From Paratinospora sagittata (Eukaryota; Streptophyta; Magnoliopsida; Ranunculales; Menispermaceae), in contig CM069598.1 in assembly GCA_035771175.1 (NCBI GenBank), positions 21,311,438 through 21,375,437 of the forward strand: a DNA stretch of 64,000 nt, read 5' to 3'. The translations under genes and the position numbers were made by a program. Positions 23,538-34,637 of this stretch are shown here, piece after piece (position 1 is the first letter of the stretch; the number at the start of each line of letters is the position of its first letter). Below the pieces are notes generated by a model. That model was not told the DNA's origin, ran no database searches, and was given only the letters and a program-made list of their open reading frames with translations.

Positions 23538-23577
23538 AAAAAAATAAAAAATAAAATAAAATGAAACATTTCTTTCC
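23538..23577 (+). repeat. Poly(A) remnant and right 17-bp TSD of the TTL retrocopy
   Basis: An AATAAA at 23516-23521 is followed some 17 bases on by an A-rich stretch interrupted by T (23538-23560), then ATGAAACATTTCTTTCC (23561-23577), identical to 13504-13520. Confidence 0.9.
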
Positions 23578-23862
23578 AAGTACTTTTGAAAACGCGTGCA
23601 AGTGCACCGTACAAAGCACATGGCATTACGTAGATATTTCAATCTCTTAGCAGATTACTTCTTATTAGCAAGAAAATTAAAGTTATCAATAAAGATTATG
23701 ATTTTCTCATAATTTTTCTAAAGATTTTTTTTTTAACATAAAGACTTTTTTAAATATGATTTTAAATAATATGATTATTAAAAAATTAAAGCTACCTTTA
23801 CTAATAATCACCTATAGCTGTTGATTTCAGATTCGAAGGAGAAAATAGTCAAGGTCAGCTAC
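23578..23862. other. AT-rich spacer, no gene seen
   Basis: Original sequence beyond the retrocopy insertion site, then AT-rich sequence running into a gag remnant. No ORF or repeat boundary recognised. Confidence 0.5.
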
Positions 23863-23863
23863 G

Positions 23864-24250
23864 ATGGAAAACACTATTTAAGAGAGGATTAGAAGATTAG
23901 AAGAAATAGTAGCTACCCAACAACAACACAATGCTCAATTCATGGAGCTAGTAGCTAAGCTACAAGAAGAGAGGTAGAGGCCTGATCCACCAATAGCTCC
24001 AGATGTAGGTGCCTCAACAGAGTATATATATCTGAGACAGAAACACCAATACAGGTTGTTAGAGAGAATCCAAATGAGAAAAGGAAATATGAGGAGGTGA
24101 TGAAGGCTTTCAAGAGAAAAGATCCTCCTGCATTTGTTGGTAGTCTGGTTACAAAGTAGCTAAGAATTGGCAGTTGAGGATCGAGACCATTTTTTATGAT
24201 ATGCAGGTCTATGAGAAAGATAAAGTTAGGTTAGCTAGATTCAAGCTATT
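23864..24250 (+). pseudogene. Gypsy gag N-terminal remnant (plus strand)
   Basis: From ATG 23864 the translation gives a coiled-coil-like N-terminus (RRLEEIVATQQQHNAQF), then, across stops and a frameshift, a gag stretch with DPPAFVG and WQLRIETIF. This arrangement is typical of the N-terminal half of plant gypsy Gag. The first stop follows codon 5. The remaining element is missing or unrecognisable. Confidence 0.65.
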
Positions 24251-24870
24251 GTTTGCTTTAATCTTTGCTTATTGCTTCTAATTAACCAACCATTAATTAG
24301 ATTGATTTGTTACATGTAGATGAACTTGAGAAAAAGATTTTAGATTTAGAACTTAATTAAAGTGACGTATGATCAAAAGGTGAAAACCATGAGTTCATGC
24401 TAGATAAGAATATACTTGCATGACATATGTAACCATCAAAAGAGGATAAACTTAATGAATTTTGTTTTAATTCAAATCATATAGGAATATAGTGATTTAA
24501 TTAGCCAAGATATTTTTATTTAACCATCGGAAGAGGCTTGTAAATAAATTAGGGCTCTTGGTTAACAACTCAAATTAATTAATTTATTAAATAAATAAAT
24601 AAATAGATCCTGGTGAAGTGTGAGAAAAAATTGTAAATCTAGGCTTTGAAATATTTAATTTGTTCATTTTAAATTTATTTTGTGCAATTTAATTTTTTAA
24701 TTTGTTTCATAGTAATTTTGATATTTGTTTAAATAAGATTAGGTTGAAATAATTTTAATAATTAACTAGAAATTAGTTACAAATCTCTATGAAATGATAC
24801 TTTGCTTATCACTATATTACTTGTTTACTATATTGTGCACTTACAATTATTTCGCAATAGTGCTCCTTTA
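24250..24870. other. Very AT-rich DNA, no gene seen
   Basis: No ORF, LTR boundary or strong repeat. It separates a plus-strand gag remnant from a minus-strand gag remnant. Confidence 0.5.
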
Positions 24871-25298
24871 CCCACTGCCATGAAGAATGGTGCTAGCAGA
24901 ACTGGAACTGCTGGAACTGGAGCCATAGGCACCATCAGAGTCATTTGAGTCTCAACCCCACTTGGTGCTTCACCCACCTCGGCCTTTTTCATCTCTGCCC
25001 AGAACTTTTTGTTCCATCTACCTATTTTCTTTCCAGGAAATGAAAAATATTGCTTAGAAGATTGTGGTTGTACTGGTGGTGTTGTTGGGGCTGCTTATCT
25101 GTCTGCGGCCTCAGCGGTCTCAAAGTCCAATGCTTGCATCATGTCCTAAGCATAGGTTTGCACCCCTGCCACTGCTAAACCCTGCCTGATAGGATTTTTG
25201 AAGCCATTTTTTATCCTCTTCATTTGCAGAGTATCAGTCACCACCATCTCTAGAGCAAACAAGGATAGTCTGTTGAACTCATGTTCGTACTCCCAAAC
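24870..25298 (-). pseudogene. Older gypsy gag, left part (minus strand), cut by the 11.4-kb gypsy insertion
   Basis: The minus-strand reading contains a Retrotrans_gag core tail (WEYEHEFNRLSLFA, QMKRIKNGFKNPIRQGLA) followed by a proline/alanine-rich linker. The upstream half of the same domain is at 36716-36850, beyond the insertion. The two meet in the same frame at the CAAAC target site. Gag would form the particle of an old gypsy element whose pol part is not seen here. Confidence 0.85.
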
Positions 25299-28200
25299 TG
25301 TCACGACGCCCCTGACGTAGGCTGATGTCATGACCGGCACAGTGTACTATATACTGTACATACCCATATACAATATTTAATACACTGTCAGCCTTCACGT
25401 AGTCTCACAATCCTTCCCAACATTTACAGAAACTTTTTTTCTAATATACCACAAATCAAATCCACGATAGATCTCTATAATCATTCCATTCATTCACACA
25501 TCACATTTTCATTTCATCATCCAATATATTAAGCTATATATGCCCACACATCCCATCTAGATGATAATACATATATATATAATGTGTGATAAGTATACAT
25601 ATCAAACTAACAATATAAGCTATTTCCTCCAAGCGGACATACACATACCAGACGAAGGCTCACGTGATTATCATTCACGGAGTTTCCTTTTCCCTTCGAC
25701 TCAATACCTAAAATATTTGAGGAAATGAGGTGAGCTGTAGCATCCATGCCTTTAGGTGACGTCATTTGACCCATAGTGTACCCGTATACGTATTCATATA
25801 CGTATGTGTATATGTATTTTGATGCTCGAAGTACGTAAGTTTGAGTGTCTTTGCATGATTTTAGGTCATGAAGGGTGCGCATGAAATTTCGGAACCATCG
25901 GAGACTCGTTCGACGTCAAAACATTTCAAAAACGGTGTTTTGGATCCAGTAGAGCTTTCTCCATGGAGGAAGAAATTTCTGTCACAACTTACATCAATGG
26001 TTTGATCTCCTAGATCCGTTGTCTGATTGGGCTGAAATTTTGTCAGCTAATTCTTATATGATAGATCTTCATTATGAACGGTGAAGATCTTGATTGGAGT
26101 TACCTACTTTGAGTTATAAGACCCCAAACACTGTTTCACGGATTTTGGGATTTTCTTACGCAGTTTTGATCAAGCAGATAGATCTCACAATTCCACCGTT
26201 AGATTGAGGCTAAAGTTTACCAAAATGTAGATAACTTACTCATTCAACGTTTGTACGGTTAAGATGTTAAATTAGGGCATATATTTCAAGAAATGGACTA
26301 TCTAAATTCAAGTATTGTAACAGGAAAACTGGGTTTTTGATAGTTTTGACAACTTTTAGTTGTGGGCCTAAGCTTATCTATTTAAGCAACCAAAACGTGA
26401 TTTTAGGCTCATTTGCTCATTTCTCAGGCAGAAAAGAGAGAAAGGAGCTGGAGAGGAGAAAATGAGAGGAAAGTTAGGGTTTGGTGGTTTCTTGCTCAAG
26501 AACACCTTAAGGTTTGTATTTTCCTCCATTTCTTTCTTGAATCTCTCTATTAGTTGCATGATAGCTTTATTTTGAGCATGAGGGTTTCATTTTGATGCAT
26601 GCATTGTGATGAACCTTGGATGGGTGGAAGACCAAAGTTGGAGTTGAGTCTTGCATGTCACATATGTGTGATTAGAGAGTGTAAGGAGTACACTAATGGT
26701 GAAAGCCCCAATTTCTAGCAAGAAATTAGAAGGTTTAGTTCAAATGACTTACACTTAGTTTATGACCTTAAACTTTTTTAAAATGTTTGCATGTCAACTA
26801 TGTTGATCTAGTGGCCATTGTGGATGATTCCATGTTGCAAGATCAGTAAAATTCATGGTTGAACATGGTGGCCTAGTGTAAAATTGGTAATAGGGCATAT
26901 GGGTGAAAATTTCCAGATTTGGGGCTTTTGATGCTCTTGATATAAAATCTGGAAAATTATGCAATGTAGGTCTAATTGGACATGATTAGGGTTGTTTGAT
27001 GATTGAATTCAGTGGGTTCTCATAATGGACACCCTAAGGTTGACTAATTTTGATCTAGGCTAAGTATTTGACATTTTTCATGTACTTTGGCAATGTTGCA
27101 TGTAATTTGAGGATTTTGCCCAAATTGGGACTTTTCACCCAAAGCAAGTCAATTTATAAAATTGACTTGGGGATTGTTTAATTGGACCCAAATTGAGTAG
27201 AATCATGGGTTTAAAATGTTAGAACCTATGTTAAATTGATATGACTTAGTTCATTTTGACCTTATGTTTTATATTGGCCTAATTGGGGATTTTGACCAAG
27301 ACTTAGTCAATTGATGAAATTGACTTGATGTATAGTCTAATTGACCCTAATTATAATTGAATTTCATGTATATTAGTGGTTGGATCATTGAATCACCCTA
27401 TTACATTCAATTTAGGTCAATCTTAGTTTAATTGAGTCTAAATGATCAAGTTGGGCAATATGGAAATTGGCTCAAGGGGGTAATCAATTTAGAATCTAAT
27501 TGACTTTAGATTGGGTTTGAACATGGGGTTTTGACACACTTTATGACTGATTTTCAGTTGTGTGAACCATGTTATTTCCAGGTCTTGTGATTGATCTTGA
27601 ACCCGTTTAGTCAATTGGAGAGTTTTGGCAATTGGATTGGCTAGAATTAGCCAATCAAGTGTGAGTGTTCTTTTACTTTTGGATTATTTATATGTGGCAT
27701 TGTATTATAGAAATGTTTTAAATGCTTATGTATAATGGTATGCATGTTTTAATATTCCATGAAATACATTTGAGCTTAATTCATTGGGATGACAATTTGG
27801 GTTGAGGCTCCTAGTTGGAATTTCCTCTTTTTGGGAATTCTCGTAAGTTTAGCGGCGATCCCAGTTGTATACCTGGCAGAGGATTTTATGCCTTGTGTAT
27901 GGGTAGGTTAGTTTAAATTAATCCTACGCGCTGCACGACCCCATAAACCCTATTAGAATACGAGTATTGTGTGTGTGTTCGGGCGCTGCGTGTCGCGCAC
28001 CAGGCCTTGAAATCCCCATACTCAGGAGGTGTTAGGATTGCATGAGCATGACTACAAAATGTTATGCATCGTCTTATGTATGACTTGATGCATTATGTTA
28101 GCATGTATGTAATATATTTCGTCATCATGATATTTTAACTGTTTTATGATCTTACCATGTTTTATAAATGCACGTATATGCCACTTGTAAATAACATTCA

Positions 28201-30247
28201 CTGAGCTGGCTGTAGCTCACACCTCACCATCTTCTTTCAGGATCTGATAGAAAAGGAAAAGGGAAGGCTTGACTGCGGAGCGTCCCTTGTTTTTGTTTCA
28301 TGTAGGTGTTGTACATTTAGTTTTGTATTTTGATAATTATTACATGATAACACCTAGTAATTGTATATTTAACACATAGTTGGGATGTGTTGGGTTTTGC
28401 ATCATTTTGAAGACTTTGAAATTTTATGTTTGTAAAACTTTGGAGAAGTAATATTTTATTTCATTATGATCATGATAGTTGGTTGTTAATGATGTACTTT
28501 CATTTCTTTTTGGGGATTCGTATATGTATTTTAGGCTGACGGGACGTCGGGTGTACCGACGGAGGGTATATTCGGAGGTTCCCGTGCCGGTCATGACGTC
28601 ACGTATAGTGGGTCGTGACATGAGCAAACAACAGCTCAGTGAATATAGTTCTTGAGATGACAATTATATACATTTAGAGAAATATGACATTTAAAATCAT
28701 TTCAAACACTTATTCAACACATGCATCATTCAACGAATATATTATACATGTCAACAACATAAATTGCATGAGTTTTCAATAACACAATGCACAATCTCCC
28801 TCTTCTTCAAGGCAAGAGAGCGAGTCTAACCCTTATATGGCCGTTACAAGGTAGCCACAGCCTCTCATTACCCAATTCATTTCAAGGATCGCAACCCTTG
28901 TTAGGACAGACCTACTGCCAATGAGGACTCGCAAAACCTCATCCGGGTCTAATTCCTAACGAAATGACATCATTACAAACTCCAATTGCTAAAATCAGTT
29001 TGCATGATCCATAAAACTCAATGCATTATATATAAATATAACATGCATACAATCAAACATTTTATATGCGTATAATGCTATACAAGAACCAAATCAAGAA
29101 AACTATACTCACAGTGGTTACACGGGGTTTCTAAGCCAATAAGCAACAATAAACGTCATTGCTTCCTCAAGAGCGTTTCTCCATGCACTGAAGCTCTCAA
29201 TTTAAACACTGAAATTAACCATAGATTATCATGAGAATCACCATTTCAACTCACCAAAACACTATACTATAAATATCAAATCATATCCAAAAATCATGAT
29301 CTTAACATCGAAACGTCCGGAATTCAATTCTCTACGATTCTATGATCTCAAACCGGAGTTTCATTGGATTCACATCACTGCTCATATCACTGTTCATAAT
29401 ACTATTTACATAACTGTCTATAGTACTATTCATATCACTGTTTATAATACTATTCACATCACTGTTCACGTCATCACTATTCATTAGAAAGATGTAAATG
29501 GTACTAAAATTGTCAAATGGTCTTCAAAAACCATAAAATTCAATCTAACCACATATTCAGGGTCCCGACAGTCCAGGGAGTGTTTTTTTACCATCCTCGC
29601 AGATTTTCATTCACGTTGGGTCAAAACCCCCATTTGTCAAAACGCCGTAAAACGGCTCCCATAGCTAAAATTAGTCCGCTAGAAACGTTACATCTAGCTT
29701 AGATAGTAATTTCACGAAGAAAGAGAGTGAAAATCACTTACCGCGAGGCCCGATCGGACGTGAATCCCGCGTTCTTTCCTTTTTCCTCTCTTTCTTCTTC
29801 TCGGTCCTTCCTCTTCTGTTTCTCTCTTTCCAGCAACTTCATTCGTTTTTTTTTTTTCGTTTTTTTATTACATGCGAGTACTGTTCATGGTACTGTTCCG
29901 TGAACAACACCCGCAAATGAACAACAATTAATTATTATTTTATTTTTTTCTTCCTTTATTCCTCTTTTTCTTCTTCTATACACTCAATTCACATATTTAA
30001 TTAACCAACCCCATAAATTAAGCAATTGACATCAACTCCAATGTTTAACTTGTAAGCACCCATAGAAGATGATCCCATAGGTATCATCTTCTTTACTACT
30101 CATACACACGTATATTTGGCTCATACAAATAAAAGACGTGTATTATCAAGCATATAGTTAGCTCCTACGTATAAAATACATGTATTATACATCTCGATAT
30201 ACGTGTACGTCAACGTATGTATTTAAGTAAATTTATGGGGTGTTACA
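25299..30247 (-). repeat. Left LTR of the gypsy element, interrupted by a solo LTR
   Basis: The LTR proper is 25299-25735 plus 28626-30247 (about 2.06 kb), matching 34638-36715. It includes a tandem run of 12-bp ATCACTGTTCAC-type units at 29371-29475. Confidence 0.92.
25736..28620 (+). mobile_element. Solo LTR, 2,885 bp
   Basis: Begins TGTAGCATCC and ends GGTCGTGACA, flanked by perfect TSD TGAGC (25731-25735 and 28621-28625). The sister LTR at 35071-35075 preserves the empty site with a single TGAGC. Homologous along its length to 47875-50764. No internal region, primer site or second LTR accompanies it, so it arose by LTR-LTR recombination. Confidence 0.95.
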
Positions 30248-33200
30248 ATCTCCCCAACCTAAGGAATTTCGTCCTCGAAATTTAGAATCAAGGACTATTC
30301 CTGAAGTGATACTCAATCCCAGAAAACTGCTCCCGCATTTTCTAAGTCTGCTCCCATGTTTGCTCTTCTTAATACGTAGTCTCCTCCCCAACTTAGAGTT
30401 GAGTTATATCCATAACATATATGAAATCCGAATGATATTTTCTCAACATCAATATATAGAAAATATTATGGACACCTAGCAACTGTGACAGTAGAGCAAA
30501 TCGGTAAGCCAATGGACCTATCCTATCAAGGATCTCTACCGGTCCAATAAATCGCGGTGCGAGCTTTCCTTTCATCCCAAATCTCATTTGGCTTTTCTGT
30601 GGTAAGACTCTTAGCAAAACTGAGTCAGCCACAATGCAATATATCAAGGCCTATATACCAACCCTGTGCATTTAATAATCTCCTATGGCACCAATAACAA
30701 TAACTTCATACTTTCAAATCAACAAGTTGGAGATCTATAAGGCTTACTATCAAACCTTTAGAGTGCCATCAGTATGCTATTATAATAGCTATGTATACAC
30801 ATAAGTTTACACACATATAATATTCCTTCCAATGTCCACCAAAATTCAAGTATGTCAGACCCGAGCATGCTCGCAAGCATCAAAGTCACTCTCTCAGTCT
30901 GTCAATCAGTCTGAGCGTAAAATATCACACTGAGACGGAGATGAGTACCAAATCGAGTCTGCATCATATATCAGATCTCGACAAAATCTTCGGATCTTAA
31001 TCCGACATGACAAATATCTGAGTACTCCCATAAAATCTCCCTATCTCACACATATACAATCTGCTCAGTCTATCAATAGAATTCTGGTGTTCATTGGAAG
31101 AATACATAGACTTATCAGTCCATCAATGGTTATCCAAATGGTATCATTTATACCCATAACCTAAGATACCATTTGAATCCCATCTTCATTTAACACAATC
31201 CATATTACCAATTCCATAATCTTTCATACTGATATTATACTCGTCTCATCATAACTCTTACTCTCTGAATATGAGTATCAATCAGTTGAACATGCATTTG
31301 AGCACAAATATCAACACATGGAGTAATAGAGAGTACACCCATAACTGTAACTCTCATTCACAAACAATCTCCATTTATGGCTAACTGATAGTTACTACTC
31401 CAGTTTCAGCCTGTTTTCTGCTCAATGCCTTAGCAACATATTGACCTTTCCCAGGATAATAATTCAATATAAAATCAAATCCTTCGGGAATTCTTGCCAC
31501 ATTTATTATCTCATATTCAGTTTATTTCCGTTCAAATAATTACGTCAGACTCTTAAAATCTGAAGATAATATGACCTTTTTATTATAGAGGCAATGCTCT
31601 CATCAATTCAAAATAACTACCAACTAATTTTTATCCACTCTTACGATAGTTATTCTCGTGCACTACCAAATCTCTAGAGACACATGTAATTAACCTATCC
31701 TTTTGTATCAATGCAAAATTCAGATCTGAACGTGATATTTATCAATCACAAATATGTCCAGGTTCTGAAAATAGTAATAACATTTAATACTGTGCGAGCT
31801 TTCCCATGCACAACGGTCCACACATTATATAACATTCGTCTGGTTTAGTTTCGTGAGTGGAACAGATAGCTTCAAGGATCTTTCCACGCACTTTCTATAA
31901 CATACAAATACTACCAGAGAACTTTTGATTTCCATCATTGACATCAGTTGTCACAGTACTATGATCACTTTGACCTTCGCAGCATCCTTAACGATACTAT
32001 TTAAACTGGTCATGTGATCCAAAAATTCTCATCTTACTTATATTCAAAACTCATATTCACCAAGCTTGGCACTCAATCGGTGCTCTCTCAGTGACTACAA
32101 GATAATTTCGAGGTGTTATTCATGCTCCTCTCATTTCTTGGGACAATTGCATATATCATCATCGAAAACTATGTGATAATCAAGATATGGTTCATATACC
32201 CACTGCATCAATCCTATAAACGTGATTGACACATTAATCAAGGTTACCAAAATGTCATAATATCCATATCTTGTCTTAAGATAGTTTGCATTACATCATT
32301 TTCTCGAATTTTTAACTAATGGTGCCTAAATCTCAAAATGATCTTAAAGATTTGGCTCCATAGTTAATCGAATTCGACCATCTGTCCATGGTAAAGGATA
32401 TTCATTATTTATTGGTACCTTGCTCAGTTAACCGTAATTCATACTTAAACGTATTTCACTATACCTTCTTTCCATCTTATCACAATTGCTCTCCAAGGTG
32501 GCATATCAAGGATAATAAATCTTTTGCTCATTAACACATACATTTACCTACACCTTAAATCCTCACACTTCCTCAGGTACTCTTTATATGAAAGAATGGA
32601 GATACATAGTATACTGGCATCAGTTTTATATGCTATCAATCTCCTGTCCAGGTGGCAATTTTACTACTTCATCAGAGAATACTCCAATATACCATCTCAC
32701 CACAGGAATTTTAATCAACTGCATGCCTTATTACGTTACTCTCAATGGCTTTGTACTGGCCATATTCTCCATTTCCTCGTCAAGAACTATCTTATCTTAG
32801 ATAGAAGATTTTGAGGGTATAAAGTCCTCGAGATTCAAATGAGAATTTTTCACTTATTCAACATATTACTTCTTTTCAGATAGACGCTCCACCTGGCATG
32901 AGGGGTGACCAGCCAATCATACCCAACAAAGCATCCAGTTCCAAAAATTTCATATTCTAAAGTCCATACTTACTTGATGACCCTCATATTTATTACACAT
33001 AATCTTTGCTAACCATATCATGGTAGATTCTTTCTCCTATAGGCATACTCACAATCAATGATATACTATTATAACAGAAGATAATACAATATATCTACCA
33101 TATCACCAGAGTTAAAGGACCAAGTAGATCCAACAACACATCAGAATATACACAATAACAAAATGTTCATCATACATGTTATCAATGTCTTACTACTCTT

Positions 33201-34637
33201 TGGATCTGGTCTTGTGTTTACTTTAAGTTATTCTCTAAAATCTGGTGGAGTCACATTGATAAAATTTACTAGGGCATTCCATATCGACTAACTGGAGCTT
33301 AACACATCCCGTGTCTTTTTTTTTTTTTTTTTTTTCAGATTGATAATAGACAATTATAGGTTGAGATACAATTTACTCAGTCTGTGACTCCTGCTCAGGC
33401 AATGGAAACCACTTTTGGTTTTCATAATTCATTAACATCACTCCCCTTTTTCCCATTTTTATTGGGTCAGGTACTAACAAAATTAGAGTCACTAATACGG
33501 CCAAAAACTCAACCTTACTCAATGTTTCGCTTATCTTGAATTTCATCTTATTGCCCCAACATTTCCTTACATTACTTATTTCTCCTTTTACCTAACACTG
33601 GTGTTGATGACTCGGCTTCAAATGGCAGTGTAAGCTATCACACTATTACTGGTGTTAACAATTTCACCACAGCTTTGGCTAACCCGAAAATTTATATGCT
33701 GCCTCACAACTTGCGCAGATATTTATAACCCAACAAGTATCAAACCTGCCGTATAGGATCCTAAAATTTATTCTAGATCCTTATCATTCTCAGAGTATCC
33801 ATAGTGATCATTCCAAAAATAAACTGTACCAGTTTATTTCCTTCATGTTTGTATTTATGGTTAGGCATGTCACTACATTTTAACAAGATAAACTTTCTCA
33901 TGCCTTAAATCAATTTCAGCATGATTATAGAAGCCCTTATAAAATAGCTTCTTTAATTAATCTCATGCCTTCATCATCTCAGGAGTCCTTAACCCAAGTT
34001 TCTATAACCTCTTATTTTATCATTTACAGAACTTAATCATTCTCTAAGATGGTCTCCACTCAGAGTCGCAAATTCTTTCCTACGTCTACTATCAGACTGC
34101 CAGTTCAGATAGGAGAGTCTCTTCTCCTGAAAGTTTCCATAACTTTCACATATCTTTTCATTTCATCTGGCTTATCATTGAGACCTTCGATTTATTTTTA
34201 CTTCAGTCTCAACTTTATATGTTTTTACAGAAGTACTCACACCATTAGCATCCACATCTGGAGCTATCAATGGTTCAAGCCTATGTCTTTCTTACATTAC
34301 AACTTTGCCACAAGCTCATAAGCTGTGCATTTCGTTGTTGTTGGGTAGTTACTAGCCATGTATAAGCTATGTAGTTTATTATCACTGGATTACATCCAGT
34401 TATTTTTCTTTCAGCCTTCTGATCCTTTCGTGATCAGCAATTTCCATTGTTAATCTTGACTGGTATTTTCCAAATATGGAATTCACCGACACAGGTGATT
34501 CTCAGTCAAGATAACATATTGGCTTAGGCTCAACATAATAGGACTACCCATATGTATACCCATACAAACAATCATAATATCATAAAGCTTTTACTCTTTT
34601 AGGCTTTTAATCCTAAACTTGTCTCTGATACCAATAT
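30248..34637 (-). pseudogene. Decayed pol interior of the gypsy element
   Basis: On the minus strand, short pol pieces appear in the right order. RT N-terminal palm region (an NKYPLP-like block) lies near 32390-32450. An RNase H tail with a PGK...ALSRK pattern lies near 31395-31500. An integrase C-terminal region (MRFGMKGKLAPRFIGPVEIL) lies at 30393-30647. Frameshifts and stops are dense, and no gag or protease could be recognised near 33000-34600. The long plus-strand open frames here are incidental. Confidence 0.7.

Larger units (their letters stand above)
13521..23560 (+). pseudogene. TTL: Processed pseudogene of TTL (OHCU decarboxylase / 5-hydroxyisourate hydrolase), split into three parts
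   Basis: TTL proteins carry out the last two steps from urate to (S)-allantoin in peroxisomes. Part 1 (13579 to about 13776) has the start codon and the N-terminal OHCU decarboxylase domain up to the catalytic HPQIG. Part 2 (about 17165-17719) continues from QWSKGEQSTA through the end of that domain into the transthyretin-like domain. Part 3 (23216-23459) ends in the family C-terminus STYRGS and its stop. No introns are visible, and an AATAAA, a poly(A)-rich tail (23538-23560) and a 17-bp TSD frame it, so it is a retrocopy. Lesions: stops at 17266, 17389, 23256, 23382 and 23388, and an apparent 4-bp insertion at 17602-17605. The internal PTS2-like peroxisomal signal keeps IIG-HL but has lost its leading arginine. 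A copia fragment separates parts 1 and 2; a gypsy element separates parts 2 and 3. Confidence 0.9.

Noticed and set aside
29296..29487. A repetitive threonine/isoleucine-rich protein (HITVHNTIYITV), also at 35746-36138
   Set aside because: It is the translation of a 12-bp tandem tract in the two LTRs; length varies between the LTRs and there is no supporting start context.
32524..34321. Plus-strand ORFs of 60-96 codons within the gypsy interior
   Set aside because: They lie opposite minus-strand pol remnants, have no recognisable domain, and arise by chance in decayed sequence.
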